64,000 bases of DNA, taken from Echiichthys vipera (lineage: Eukaryota > Chordata > Actinopteri > Perciformes > Trachinidae). The translations under genes and the position numbers were made by a program. The stretch is from positions 27,800,439 through 27,864,438 of the forward strand of contig OY829655.1 in the NCBI GenBank assembly GCA_963691815.1, given 5' to 3'. Below, in pieces: positions 13,125-25,924 of this stretch. Position 1 is the first letter of the stretch; every line of letters begins with the position of its first letter. A model generated the notes under the pieces. That model was given only the letters and a program-made list of their open reading frames with translations, made no database searches and was not told the DNA's origin.

Positions 13125-14381
13125 CTTTCTGCATCAAACATAAATGATGACAGGGAGATGGGTTGAGATACTCCTCCCTGGACTTAACAGCATCAAAATG
13201 AAGGAGAAATGTCAACTGGATTTTCCAAAACAATAAAAAGAAAGCTCCAGTCTTTGGTCACGATAGCATGCCAGTGTGCGATTATGATTTCTCCTTGGAA
13301 CCACGAGGCAATCAGGAAAAGGGGAGTGTGCCGTACTGTGCCGTAGCCCAACCAGCTGCTACTTTCTTGCTCATTTGGGAGTGTATGGCATTCTCTCTGA
13401 ATGGTAATTATGAAGGGAACAAAAGGGACATTTAGAGACAAAAGCTGGGTTTGGATTGAACGGGCCAGCTCTCATGCACGGCGAGTGTTCGGACTCACGG
13501 TGCCGTTTCGAGAGAGGCGATATGAGGCTATTATGCAGGAAAACTTGCAGGGAGGAGAAGAGGAAGGAGAGAGAGAGAGGGAGAGAGGTCGGGGACGGCT
13601 TAGTGTCCGTAGAGAGCGAGACCATATAGCACCATCTGCATTCTGCACGGGGGCTGTCCGTCTGGCTCACTGTTGCCTTCAATAAAAAGCTGGCGCCGAC
13701 ACAGACAACAGGCGAAAGACATAGAATCAGACGTACAGTGTAAAGTCCAGCATGTGGGATTTAAATTTCACCAAATGCCAAACGTGTGGTTACAAGTTTC
13801 CACCCCAAGATGGCCTCCATATCATTAAAAGTGAATGGGGGAGCTGATGGCACACATTTGGGTGTATTCGCCAAACTAGCACAGTGGACTAATGCCCCAA
13901 ACCCTATGTGTCCCACATGCCTCATGCTGACTGGACAAAATATCAATGGCACATGCTCATAATATCAATGACACTTGCTTTTCCCACAAAATCCATGTAG
14001 TATTAGTGGCACTTTCTCTTTAATTGAAGCCATTCATTCTCATCAGTTTCCCCGCAGTACAGCTTTTGCCCAGCGTGCAGATATGTTAATACTAAATTAC
14101 TTGGCGTTTAAAGATTTAAGAGTTCAGATGAGTAGTATGCCAAAGGATGTGGTCCGTACTATATGGTTATAGATAGATTTATTGATGATAATTAAAAATA
14201 TATGGATATCAGGAGCTGGCTACAGCTATAATTTGCAGTTCAAGCTTAGTTTTATCTTAAATAATCTATCTTACCACAACTGTGTGTAGTCAGCCTCATC
14301 AGTAAGAAGCCGTAAAATAACCTTCATCAATCTTATGACGGCATTATAGAGGAAAACTTACTTAGACAGAGGAAATCTTAC
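13125..14381. other. Intron 2, proximal part
   Basis: GA-rich stretch at 13555-13590; otherwise nothing recognised up to the donor of exon 2. Confidence 0.55.
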
Positions 14382-14643
14382 CTCTCTGATCTTGTCGCGT
14401 CTCTCTTTGGCGTCCGGCTCCGGCGGCTCACCGTCACTGACGCCCACCACTTTGGGCATGGGCACCGGTGGCAAAGGTTTAGGCCCCGCATCCTTCTTTT
14501 TCAGATCCTCCATCACTTTGTTCTTCTCCGTCTGGATCTCTGCCTGCAGCTCCTCACGTGACTTTCTCAGCTTCTCCTTCGCCTCCTGCAGCGCTCGCTC
14601 GTGGTCTGCCCGGATCTTGTCCCGCAGGCTCTCCTCCTCCTCC
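14382..14643 (-). CDS. man1a2: man1a2 second coding exon (stem coiled coil)
   Basis: This exon continues man1a2 across a 29.5-kb intron. It follows a CTGCAG acceptor (AG at 14645-14644) and ends at 14382 before the donor GTAAGA. Its first base completes Arg105, and 87 further codons bring the protein to residue 192 in phase 0. It encodes EEEESLRDKIRADHERALQ, then KEKLRKSREELQAEIQTEK, a charged heptad-like stem segment. The proline-rich KPLPPVPMPKVVGV and KERRDKIRE at the end precede the GH47 catalytic domain. Order and length match the same exon of vertebrate MAN1A2, whose next residues (MMKHAW) begin an exon left of this window. The coding reading is open throughout, with no frameshift. Identification is by family knowledge of MAN1A2; the splice sites are visible directly. 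Confidence 0.95.
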
Positions 14644-14646
14644 CTG

Positions 14647-16288
14647 CAGGAGGTAAAAGGCAAGGTTTTTTTTTGTTTAATTATTACAATATTCCTCCGA
14701 AAAGCTTCCACGGGTGAACAATCAAAGAGTTTTTTTAACCAAGTTTGACACAAAAAACAACTGTGTGGGGAAGGGAGGTGCACAGAGGGGTTTCCTTCTT
14801 TTAAATTAATTAAAAATGAACTTTGAGAACAAACACTGAACCTCTGGGGAAGATGAAAAGAGGATAGGCTGCAGGAGATTGAAACAAGGACATTTTACTG
14901 TGTTTGCTGAAGTAGAGGTAGTCACATCATTTCGTAAAAGATAAAACCATCAGTCTCTAATATGAAGCCGACCCCTGTGCAATTATATGTGCTCCAGGAA
15001 ACAGAGCAGGTGTAGAGGAACACAAAGGGAAGTCGCGAATGAAAAACATCATCTTTGGTTTCACATGGTTGCAACAAGCCCCGGGGTGTTGACTCAACTC
15101 TACCTCATGAGGCTGCGGGTCAGTAATGAAAAACAAACACAGTGGGACGCTGAAGCAAAGGTGACAGAAAGACTATGACACTGTGCTGTTCTTCTGGCGT
15201 TACTAAAGGAAGAAAGAGCTTAAAAAGCCCCTTTGAATCTCGCTCGTCTTGTTATGTGGGCTTATATAAATATGATCGCAGCCAAAAAACACAAAATGAC
15301 AGCTGTGCTCCAGGTTGATGAGCTTTCTGCGGGGCGGCAGGTGGCTTTTGGGGTACATCACCCCTGCTGTGTGTGCTACACGGAGACACAAACAGTAAAT
15401 GACCATGCTTTTTGTGTCGCAGCTGGACGATACTGTATCTTTAACTAGTATCCATTACATGTATGGGTTGTATTGTAATGTATTACCAGTACTTACAGGA
15501 GATGGGTGCAGTGTGGATGGAAGAACATGACTTTAAAAGCGTGTTCAATGTCTTAGAAGCTGTTTTATATCTTAAATTAAAATTGTATCTGTAGCAGCAA
15601 ACTGTTGAATTCTAGCTTTGTTTAGGCTTTAAATGCATTTTAAATCAATTTAAACCCTTTAAGTGTTCACATATTTTATGTCGTGCACGAGGCAATATTC
15701 TAAATTGCAAAACATCAACATGATCTGAACAGAACAATGAAGAAAGGAAGCAGAAGGACACAAACAGAGGATTCACCTCCCATGACACACGAGTCAGTCC
15801 CTTAAGTTGTGTTGCTAAAGTTGTCCGTTCCCAAATGAGAGGATGTGAATTCATTAAATCGAAAAAGAACTGTGTGTCTCCTCTGAGTGCAAAACACGTG
15901 AGGGTGTTTATGAATGACCTTCCGTGTGATAAACACAGGAAGTGTGGGATGAACAGAAAGACCTGCTGGGATCTGTGTGGACTCAGCTGCAGACCTCCAC
16001 AGACCTCCACAGCTCAACATCTCTGAGAAAACACTAGAGTGTGTCTGTACAGGACGTTCGGACATACTATCCACATTGGGAAGATTGGGCCGACGCCCTC
16101 CAGTCAGTTGGTCGATATGCTCTTTTCCGAGCAAATTCTCATTCGCCGTGTGTCCATGCATGCATTTTATCTTAAGACGATGACCCACAGCGTAACTATC
16201 CAGTCTGCAGGTCTGCTCAGCTTTAGTTTTTCAGGCTCACGACTGTCAAACTACGCAGCGCTGATCAAATATGACATGATATTCTGTT
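14647..16288. other. Intron 1 spacer
   Basis: No recognised element. A 10-bp direct repeat 'cagacctcca' occurs at 15990-16012. Confidence 0.5.
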
Positions 16289-16590
16289 ACTGTGGCTCAG
16301 TGACAGAGTGGGTTGTCCTCCCTTTGAGAGATCAGCGGTTCGATCCCCACCTCCCCCGGTCCACATGTCGAAGTGTCCTTGGGCAAGACACTGAACGCCA
16401 AATTGCTCCCGTGCTGCACATGGGTGTGTAAATGTGGTGTGAATGGTCAGATTAGATGGTCTGTAGATGTCCACTGCCATCAGTGTGAATGTCTTTGTGA
16501 ACAGGTGAATGTGACAAACACTGTGGAAGCGCCTTGTGTAGCCAGAAGACTAGATATGAGACTTGTATATGAGTCCATTTACCATTTACT
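16289..16590 (+). mobile_element. tRNA-derived SINE, family A
   Basis: It reads head to tail on the plus strand: tgtggctcagtgacagagtg, B box cggttcgatccc, 'gtccttgggcaagacactg', and a tail agaagactagat...ccatttaccattta. The same family occurs in reverse at 19305, 24813 and 27305. Confidence 0.9.
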
Positions 16591-17404
16591 CCACTGCCTA
16601 TTCCTCGCATAAAATGTTCTCAGAAACACATTTTAATGTACTGTTTAGCTGTAATTTGAGAACGTTTCTGCCCACCACTGTTTTCCACTAAGCACCACTG
16701 TTTCATGGCTGTGATTGGTTGTAGGTCCATCTGATGCCTCTTGGAAATGGAAAAAGGAAACTATGAGGGGCCCAGACTAATGAGCATTTGAGATTAGTGT
16801 GATGATGTCAGGCTAGGCTACCAGAGGAAGAGAGCTCAATGAGGTGATTTGTGATCAGCAATGCATCCACCATCCATTTGCCATAACCGCTCATCCCTTT
16901 CAGGTTAATTTGGTGCTGTAGCCTTTACCAGCATGCACTCAGCAAGAGGCCCATTTTCACCAGTCTATCTCAGTGTGTGTGAGAGAAGAATAATGAGGAA
17001 ATACAAGGTGAAAGCAAACGATTAGATAAAGGACTGAAACTGTGACACGAAGCTGACGAGACGCGGGAAATTAATGTGCAACACAAACAGGAATGAGACA
17101 GGTGATTTATACTAATAATCGTTCACACAACACAAAGTGCACGCATTTTAAAATGCTATCAGGACGCTGAGTGTGGGGCCAACGGAGACCAAAATAAACA
17201 GCTTCTGAGTTACGCAACATCGCCCTGGAAATAACTCATAAATATTCATGTTGCAACTCAGCATGTCTGACTTTAATTGATGGAAAACATATTTTGCAAC
17301 ACCAAGATGGCAATTACTGCCTGTATGCTAGTGGCAGACAGTGAATGCATGCGTTTGTAAGAGTAGTTTCATATGTGCTGCATATACTTGTGTGGCGAAT
17401 TCGC
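16591..17404. other. Intron 1 spacer
   Basis: Nothing recognised. Confidence 0.5.
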
Positions 17405-17550
17405 GTTTGTGTGTGTGCGTGTTTGTGTGTGTGCGCGTTTGTGTGTGTGCGTGTTTGTGTGTGTGTGTTTGTGTGTGTGCGTGTTTGTGTGTGTGTGTGT
17501 TGTACATTTGAGCTTGTGATACATTTGAATGTGTGTGTGTGTGTGTGTGT
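17405..17550. repeat. Compound GT/GC microsatellite
   Basis: Imperfect (GT)n with regularly spaced GTTT and GCGT interruptions at 17405-17502, then a short spacer and pure GT at 17529-17550. Confidence 0.95.
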
Positions 17551-17669
17551 CTTATACATCTTTCCACAGTGCTGAATATTTGTTCACGCCGGCGCTGCAT
17601 GCATATTTGTGTCTTCTACTTTCGATGTCTGTGATGAGATTTCTGTGTGAAAATCAGTGCAATTTGGCA

Positions 17670-17670
<1 letters not shown>

Positions 17671-17736
<66 letters not shown>
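17671..17736. repeat. (TG)33 microsatellite
   Basis: Pure TG run. Confidence 0.97.
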
Positions 17737-17739
<3 letters not shown>

Positions 17740-19304
17740 ACTCCCAGGGGGCGTCACGCCTCCTCTGTATGCGATGCACTGTGCCTCTGTGAGCGAGTAT
17801 GCCCTCAGCAACATGCATTTAAATGTGATATTTAGACGCCGTCGTTTAGCCATCCGTCTAACATCTGTACGCATCTTCACATACATGCGTGTTTATGAGA
17901 TGCGAGGGAGCGTGACAAAAGAAAATGAGGAGGTTAAGCTCATACGATTATCTCTAAATGGGTGCTAATTCTGCGCCGTATATGTTTACGTATGCCGCCC
18001 AACATACAAATTACGCAAATGTGCAGGTTTTCAAAACAGTACACACCAGCATGTGTGGTGGCAATTCATTCCCACGCAGACGTGCATTAGCCTTCTGCAC
18101 CCTCTCCTCTCTGCCCGCGCACGCTCCTCCTCCCGCTTTAATCTCACGTCACTCTTCTCTCTTCCTCCGAGACATTATCATATTCACTCCAGCATCGCCA
18201 TGGATTCCCTTCGAGTCTCATATAATGTCAAACATGCAATTAAGAGCACCTCAACAGCTGCCTGACTCAATTACCTCGACAAAGACAAGCGTGGGCTGCA
18301 GCTATCATGCACCCAGGTGACCACTCCAGGCCTCCTCTTACGCCTTAAGCTCTACTTGCATCTTCTCACGACCCCCTCCCCCCGCATCCACCCCAAAAAC
18401 TGACTGGGGCAATGAAAACCCCACCTCCCTAATTAGTTGTTTCAGCAATGTCACGCCTCCAGTAATCACTTTCCTCGTTTCATCAGCCGCCCGGCCGACC
18501 ACTGGAATTATTCTTCTTCAGTGGTGTCATGAAATCTGCCGCTGAGCGAGAGCTTTCCATGGCAACGGGAGAGGAGCAGCAGTTGTCCGTCTGCCTGTTG
18601 GGGTATCTAAGAAACACGAGGCTCCGGGGAGAGCAGCGCGGGCTAGATGCCATGTAACCATGGCAACAAACAGAGACGCACACACACACACACGCACACA
18701 AAGGAGGTCATAGACGGCAAGTCATTTATGTAAGAGAATAAGAGTGCTGGGTTATTAGTGACTGTACAGTATTTGAATCTAGTGGTGCGTTACTGCAGGC
18801 GGGAAGTACAAACATGGAGAACGCTGTTAAGGAAATCCATTTTTTTACCTCGACAACAAACAGATTATTTATAGGAAATGTGAATTATTCATTATTCAAC
18901 AACAACAACACACCATGTGTTATGTACGTGTATTTAAGTAATTAAAAAAGGAGGTCAGAGCAGTAGGCAGAGGGTGAAGAAAGCACAGATCTGCTGTTAC
19001 AATTGTATTATTTGCAAGAAAGTTAAAAAAGCATGAACACCCAAAAGGATAAGCACTGGATGCTGGACCAAAAAGCAGTATCGACAGTGAGTCCGCACAT
19101 CAGAGTCTGCTCCAAATAGCGGTATCCGTGGTATTTCTCTTTTCTGTTAATCACTACTTTTGACAGTGTCAGGGGCGCCTCTATATTAAAAAGTTGCCAT
19201 TATGACGGCTTTCCTGATGTTTCAGACATGTATATTCAGGTTGTTTAGGTGATGCTTTAGGCTCTGCAGGCCTTCTCTTACCTATGTGATCCATGCACTT
19301 TAAA
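17737..19304. other. Intron 1 spacer
   Basis: It includes a CA run at 18678-18700. No exon or transposon recognised. Confidence 0.5.
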
Positions 19305-19593
19305 TTAAATGGTAAATGGTAAATGGACTTGTACTTATAAAGCGCCTTTCTAGTCTTCTGACTACTACTTCACAGTGTTTGTCACATTCACCCGTTCACA
19401 CTGATGGCAGTGGACATCTACAGACCATCTGATCTAACCATTCACACCACATTTACACACCCATGCGCAGCACGAGGAGCAATTCGTGGTTCAGTGTCTT
19501 CACTTCGACATGTGGACCGGGGGAGGTGGGGATCCAACCACCAATCTCTCGAATGGAGGACGACCCACTCTGTCACTGAGCCACAGTCGCCCC
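19305..19593 (-). mobile_element. tRNA-derived SINE, family A
   Basis: From the taaatggtaaatggacttgt tail to the head complement cactgagccacagtcgcccc. Near full length. Confidence 0.9.
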
Positions 19594-19849
19594 TATTAAT
19601 TACTAATAACTTACCTAATTACTTTTGCACTTTAAATGTCTTGATAGGATAAATTGTGGAGTGTATTTTTATTTTTATAATTGTGTATATGTATGTATAT
19701 ATATATTTATATTTGTATGGTCAAATTTGTGTTTTGGTATTCCATATTGAGATTATTGATCACGTGACCTGTCATGGGTGCTCTTAAGGAGGTGTGTCTC
19801 CCCACTTTGGGGAAACGTGACTTGGTGTGATAGCTGTTTGGAGCAGAAT

Positions 19850-19930
19850 TTAATTGAATTGTCTTTATTGTCATTGTACCAGTACAACAAAATTTACAGT
19901 ACAATCCCTTAAAGTGCAGAAAATAATTTA
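19850..19930 (-). mobile_element. Non-LTR 3'-end fragment
   Basis: On the minus strand it ends ...gtacaatgacaataaagac aattcaatt, a tail form common in fish LINE/SINE 3' ends. LINE copy 2 follows immediately. Confidence 0.45.
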
Positions 19931-19934
19931 ACAT

Positions 19935-20273
19935 GAGAAGTTCAGCCATCCGTGAGGAACTCGGAGTAGAGCCGCTGCTCCTTTGCGTTGAAAGGAGCCA
20001 GTTGAGGTGGTTCAGGATCATCTGGTAAGGATGAACCCTGGGCGCCTCCCTAGGGAGGTGTTCCAGGCACGTCCAGCTGGGAGGAGGCCTCGGGGAAGAC
20101 CCAGGACCAGGTGGAGAGATTAGATCTCCACACTGGCCTGGGAACGCCTCAGGATCCCCCAGTTAGAGCTGGTTAATGTGGCCCGGGAAAGGGAAGTTTG
20201 GGGTCCCCTGCTAAAGCTGCTGCCCCCGCGACCCGACCCCGGATAAGAGGCTGAAGATGAGATGAGATGAGAT
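19935..20273 (+). mobile_element. Non-LTR retrotransposon 3' end (copy 2)
   Basis: 5'-truncated, starting at 'agttcagccatccgtgagg' and ending in the GATGA tail. It shares the 'agccatcc' variant with copy 4. Confidence 0.9.
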
Positions 20274-20502
20274 TAAAAGCATAAAAAAAAAAAAATAGGC
20301 TAGACCTTTAAAAGACGCATTTAAAACGACAAGCTTACACACCAACACACACACACGCACATTAAATGTTGAGTGTTAAGGATGCCAATGACGTAGGCCA
20401 CATCCCCAAAACTTGGAGTACCTGTTGATGACTTCAGTTTTCTGTCTTTAGGATCGTGGTTTTCTGTGCGGACTCACTGTCTAGACAATTATATACTTTA
20501 GG

Positions 20503-20650
20503 TGAGGTGGGGTCCACCCTGGACAGGACGCTAGTCTATCACAGGACACATAGAGACGAACAGAGACAGACCACCATTCACACCTACGGGCAATTTAGAG
20601 TCATCAATGAACCGAACACCTGCACGTCTTTGGACTGTGGGAGGAAACCG
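20503..20650 (-). mobile_element. SINE family B fragment
   Basis: Central part of the family only, from 'gaggtggggtccaccctgga' to 'tttggactgtgggaggaaac'. Confidence 0.8.
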
Positions 20651-20976
20651 CAAAATGCAAAACCAAATTTATGAAGAGCATTTGTGCCCCTTATAAAAAG
20701 GAAACACAATCTAGTGAATGTACATTGTGCCTCTGGATACATAAGACTGCAGCCGCCTGTGTCATTACAATCCTTTCACAAAAGGTCATTCTCGCTCTTC
20801 AGCAACATCTTGTCCACTTGTTGCTTGTGATATATATTTCTCCCCCTCTTCAACTCCGCTCACAACGAGACTGAGAGACCACGTCTTATCTAAAGCTGCT
20901 GTTGTACATGATTTGATTTTGCGTACCGATAGTTCATCAAGCCCTTTGGGGGCGTGATTTCGTAATTATTCAGAAT
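20651..20976. other. Intron 1 spacer
   Basis: Nothing recognised. Confidence 0.5.
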
Positions 20977-21024
20977 ATATCAACGATAATTCCACAATGT
21001 CCCACAGTAGTGGTTATTTTGGTC

Positions 21025-21412
21025 GGCCAAAATGGGTTTTCTCAGGAGGGTGGCTGGAGTCTCCCTTAGAGAGAGGGGGAGAAGTTCAGCATCCGTGAGG
21101 AACTCGGAGTAGAGCCGCTGCTCCTTTGCGTTGAAAGGAGCCAGTTGAGGTGGTTCAGGATCATCTGGTAAGGATGAACCCTGGGCGCCTCCCTAGGGAG
21201 GTGTTCCAGGCACGTCCAGCTGGGAGGAGGCCTCGGGGAAGACCCAGGACCAGGTGGAGAGATTAGATCTCCACACTGGCCTGGGAACGCCTCGGGATCC
21301 CCCAGTTAGAGCTGGTTAATGTGGCCCGGGAAAGGGAAGTTTGGGGTCCCCTGCTAAAGCTGCTGCCCCTGCGACCCGACCCCGGATAAGAGGCTGAAGA
21401 TGAGATGAGATG
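21025..21412 (+). mobile_element. Non-LTR retrotransposon 3' end (copy 3) with 48-bp target duplication
   Basis: A 388-bp insert runs from 'ggccaaaatgggttttctca' to the GATGA tail. The flanks 20977-21024 and 21413-21460 are direct repeats, 47 of 48 bases identical, which I read as the target-site duplication. Confidence 0.93.
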
Positions 21413-21460
21413 ATATCAACGATAATTCCACAATGTCCCACAGTATTGGTTATTTTGGTC

Positions 21461-22221
21461 ATTATCACAGATATGGTAGTATTGAAGATATAGAATACTT
21501 TTAAAATAGTGTGTACACAGGTAATTAACTGATAGTCAATGAAGTAAATGGACTTTACGAAAAAAAATTGACACATCTTACACGCTCCATTTAAGCACAT
21601 GGAACAACATGTTCCTTGCGTAAAACAAAGGTGTGTGCACAGGAGCAAAGGCCTCTGCTGAATAACTTAAGTCAACATACCCCCTGCCACGCACACAGGT
21701 TTTCAGCCTCTTCACATACCAATAAAGAAAGTAAACCAACCACTAATTTATGATTAGTCATCACAGGTTTTCACAGCTGTAGCTCTTCTATCTTTTGTGG
21801 TTTGCGTGCAAAGGTAGGGTCGTCCTTGTGCACCACCTGTAGCACTCTTGAAAAGAAGAATAAATGTAAAGTGAATGAATAAGTCCCCAGTGGGCGGGAT
21901 GTTTTTTAAAATGCTGAGAGGTGCTCTTCAGGCTAATAGCTGTCCAATTCTAAGCAGATGGAAATTAGCATGGTGCTTACAGAAACGCTTAAAGCTGAAG
22001 GTTAAAAAAATAACTTCATAACTCTGCGGCCTATGACCGATTGGAAATGATTTAGTTGACTACAAAAAAAAACAATTAATCACTAAGAAACTAATTCAAA
22101 ATGATTGCTCTAATTTCTAAAAAGTCCTACTTTTACTAGTACCTGAACTATTCATACGACTCCAACTTATGAAAGAACATGTCAATAAAACAAAATCAAA
22201 GTATTTATAAATGCAGATCAC
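21461..22221. other. Intron 1 spacer
   Basis: Nothing recognised. Confidence 0.5.
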
Positions 22222-22554
22222 AGAAAAAAGAAGGAGGGACCATGCACGGACATTTAAAACAATGGCGGTGAAAGGTTCACGTTGGTGTGATGCGGAGGTG
22301 GAGTGTTTACTGCAGATTTGGTCGATGGAAAGATTCAAAAACAGTCGACAAGACGCACAAAAACTCTGAGGTCTATGGAAAGATTTGTAAACAAAGCCAC
22401 GCATCGCCATGACGTCATCAAGACGTCATCGACAGGCAAGAAGCATTCGCCGAGGCCCAGGAAGAGTGGGTAAAAATGGGCCTGAGGCGCCGGGGGAGAG
22501 GGAGGGGGACAAGTACCCTAAGGCACGGTACGGATGGACAGTGTGAGTGCGCCC
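22222..22554 (+). mobile_element. PIF/Harbinger-type element (copy H2, left end missing)
   Basis: It retains the Myb/SANT-like remnant and the right terminal repeat ggacagtgtgagtgcgccc, followed by CTA. The left half is absent. It carries the same two missing bases in the ORF as the other copies. Confidence 0.88.
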
Positions 22555-23021
22555 CTAGTCAGGACAATTGCATGGAAGTAGGCTTAATCCTTGAGTGTGT
22601 GCAGTAAAGTCAAGAATCTCTCTTTTTCCTAGTGTCACCTTAGCCCGTGTCTGAAACGTGAGCACAGAGCCTCTCTGAGCCACACAGCTCTCATGGGAAC
22701 AGACTCTGTGAGTTTCAAGTGATGCAGACAGCTCTGCCTTCTGTGAGCCCATAAACACCATGAGTGGGGAGAAGAGGCAGCTGAATTTTTATTTTTTTTT
22801 CTTGTGATCTGTAGCTCACGGGTGTCCCTTCCACATGACAGACAGCCTCCATGTTCTGCTTTCTCTCGTGACCCACTTGGCTCAAATGGAAGCTGCATCT
22901 CTGTATGTGTAACGGCTCTCCCAAGCTTAACTGTGGGTGTGTAATGGTATCCTCTTATTCTTTCAATTCTCTCCCTGCCCTAACACCCTCCTCCTGCTAT
23001 CTACAACCTCTCAGTGACAAA

Positions 23022-23070
<49 letters not shown>

Positions 23071-23920
23071 CCCTTTCTCTCAAGTGCATTCAAACTTCTG
23101 CATCTCCTGATTTTACTCTTAGCGGTCTCATCCCTCTTTGCATCATCTTAGCAGCACTGCCCCTTTCTCTTGGTATTATAAAACTCGTTCCTCCTACTTG
23201 TCAAGTATCGTGTGTATCAATTAAATCTGACTACTGTCAAAATTACTTTACAATGATAAAGTCATTACATGACATCACATGTAAACAATAGCAGGAAAAA
23301 AAATATCTACGCCACCAGAGAAAGAGACCCGCCCGCAGGAGCCAGCCAGGGTGCAGAACCGCGGTCATGCTAGCCCACTCCACAGCTGTAGTGCACCCGT
23401 ATACTGACATTAATGGTGAACGCATTCAACGGCACCGGTCGAACGGACGACGGACACCAGCTGGGCCGACCGCAGTCCAGCAGGCAGCTTGTTAATTCCC
23501 ACAATGCTTTTACGCTACACTGGTGACAGGAAGGAGCCGAGCAGTTTACACACGTAATGTGCTTTTCAACGCTGAGTGTGTGGACGAAGCATTAAGATGT
23601 TCGACTTTGACTCATTAAGCGGCTGGCTGAGAGAGAGAAGTCTCCAGTCTTTAAATTAAGTTTTATGGTATGGGGGATGATTTAGTTTGTAATGTGTAGG
23701 CATGTAGATGTTGACATAAATATAGCTATACTAGTAGTTATGTCTCTCGTATTCGTTTGCCCTCAAACTAATATTCAAATATATTCAAACCTATGTGAGT
23801 TTTTTTTATATATATCATTTTTGGTCAATTTTGACAGCCCTACTTTCATTAATAGTGAAAAAAATGTATGTAAACGCAGAGATGTCCTAGTTCGCTTTTC
23901 CCGCATCATTTCTGTGTAAC
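22555..23920. other. Intron 1 spacer with CA repeat
   Basis: Contains an (AC)21 run at 23026-23068; otherwise nothing recognised. Confidence 0.6.
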
Positions 23921-24267
23921 CCTCGCTCAGTAGCTCAGTCCATAGGTGACTTGGCTGGGAACCGTAGGGTCGCTGGTTCAAGTCCCTGTGTGGACCATGT
24001 ATTGAGCGTGGACTGGTGGCTGGAGAGGTGCCAGTTCATCTCCTGGGCACTGCTGATGTGCTGTTGAGCAAGGCACCGAACCCCCAACTGCATTGGGAGC
24101 TGGTCACTGGCAGCCCCCTCACTCTAACATCTCTCCTTAATTGCATGTATAGGTCCTGTCTGTGCATGTGTGTGTATTTCGGGCCTGTGTGTGTAACATG
24201 AATAATAATAAGAGTGAAAAAATTCAATTTCCCCGTTGCGGGATAAATAAAGTAATTCTTCTTCTTC
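23921..24267 (+). mobile_element. SINE family C copy
   Basis: Head cctcgctcagtagctcagtc, B box ggttcaagtccc, 'gagcaaggcaccgaaccccc', tail atttccccgttgcg and cttcttcttc. Better preserved than the copy at 10834. Confidence 0.9.
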
Positions 24268-24812
24268 AAAGACATACATAATTCATCCCCATTTCTCCCT
24301 GTATGTTTCAGGTGAAACACCTGAGCCCTGGCAGCCCCAAGTCCGTGCCCATGTTAGAATCCAGCCCTTCTGACCTACATCTTGGCCTAGAGTGAAAGAG
24401 TGTGATGATTGAGAGGTTCAATCACCAACGATGTACTAGGGCTATTTTGTCAACAACAGAAAACTGACAGTATTGAGTCTTTTTATGCCCGGTCCTTGTT
24501 TACGGATGCCATTGTGCAAACATTGCTGTGGATCTTCATTACCTTTAAAAGGTTTCCGAAGAGTCATGACACCGAGAGGAAAAAAATCCCCATAAGAGAG
24601 AAGAGAGGTCCCATTTCCTGTCCCCAGGCCAATCATGAATCCAACAGCCGGCGTGTTACAGCTCTGGCGCGAGGCACGTTTATTATTAGGTCAGTATGGC
24701 TCTAATGCTGCTTGAGTGTCTGTGCTGGTGATGGAGAAAGATTGGCCAAATTTGCCTCTGAATTCAGAAAGGTTCATTTGAAATTCAAGCCAATTCTTAA
24801 TTTGCCCGTTGA
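24268..24812. other. Intron 1 spacer
   Basis: Nothing recognised. Confidence 0.5.
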
Positions 24813-25059
24813 GTAAATGATAAATGGACTTGTGCTTATATCGCGCCTTTCTACTCTTCTGACTACTCAATGCGCTTGCACACTACATGCCACATTCACA
24901 CAGACATTCACACTGATGGCAGTGGACATCTACAGACCATCTAACCTAACCATTCACACCACATTTACACACCCATGCGCAGCACGGGGAGCAATTCGGG
25001 GTTCAGTTTCTTGCCCGAGGACACTTCGACATGTGGACCGGGGGAGCTGGGGATCTGAC
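24813..25059 (-). mobile_element. tRNA-derived SINE, family A, head truncated
   Basis: Tail and body present ('gtggacatctacagaccatc', 'acacttcgacatgtggaccg'). The tRNA-like head is lost after the 'ggggatc' block. Confidence 0.85.
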
Positions 25060-25095
25060 TTTGATCCCATTGCTGTGGAGCAAGTGTTTGTCCCT

Positions 25096-25210
25096 AAGGA
25101 CTGAGAACTAAAGACCCCGATACCATTTTTCCTTCCCGATACCAACTTCAATCTGAACTTGCGTATCATCCGATACCAAGAGTACCAATCTGATACCAGC
25201 ACTTTGAACA
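25096..25210. mobile_element. hAT-like fragment (GATACC-rich)
   Basis: Repeated GATACC/CGATACC motifs resemble the degenerate ends of a common fish hAT family. No complete ends seen. Confidence 0.35.
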
Positions 25211-25468
25211 ATATACATTATTAAATATATTGGTTTTATTGCCATTGTAGGTTTGGCTGAGGGGGTTCTTTTTTTAAACAGGAACAAATACAAACAGAGA
25301 ATAAATGTGTATAACTTAACTTGTTAGCTAGTTTGAAAATCAGTCAGAACTGCTTTAAAGTAGTTTTGGAAAAGGCTTGATTACTTGCATATACGTGCAT
25401 ACCAGCATTAAGGCGGTATCAGAGGTATTTTTCAATAATCGCTACAACTCTTCTGAGAACCCTTCTCA

Positions 25469-25924
25469 GGGCGCACTCACACTGTCCGCCCGTACCGTGC
25501 CCCGGGCTTTAGGGTACTTGTCCCCCCCTCCCTCTCCCCCCGCTTGTACAAACACTACCTGGGCCTCGGCGAATGCTTCTTGCTGTCCATACGTCATCAC
25601 GCCGTAACACGTCACGCGCATTGATGACGTCATGGCGATGCGTGGCTTTGTTTACAAATCTTTCCATAGACCTCAGAGTTTTTGTGCGTCTTGTCGACTG
25701 TTTTTGAATCTTTTCATCGACCAAATCTGCAGTAAACACTCCACCTCCGCATCACACCAACGTGAACCTTTCACCGCCATTGTTTTAAATGTCCGCGCAT
25801 GGTCCCTCCTTCTTTTTTCTATGTCCCAACAGGCGCACAAAAATGACCTCAGAACCGTCGTAGGCCTCGTGCTCGTACACGTGCAAACACGCGTTTACAA
25901 AAGCCCACCTTTCTCAAACGGGCC
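25469..25924 (-). mobile_element. PIF/Harbinger-type element (copy H3, far end missing)
   Basis: It starts at TIR gggcgcactcacactgtcc after TCA. The Myb/SANT-like remnant reads on the minus strand. It breaks off in the 'aaacgggcc' block, before the opposite terminal repeat. Confidence 0.88.

Larger units (their letters stand above)
1..14381 (-). other. man1a2: man1a2 intron 2 (5' part)
   Basis: From the donor GTAAGA at 14381 to the window edge. The next conserved MAN1A2 segment (MMKHAW, start of the catalytic region) was not found in any frame here, so the intron continues beyond position 1. Confidence 0.85.

Noticed and set aside
16289..16363. tRNA-like segment
   Set aside because: Not a tRNA gene: it is the head of a SINE, continuous with the family A body and tail.
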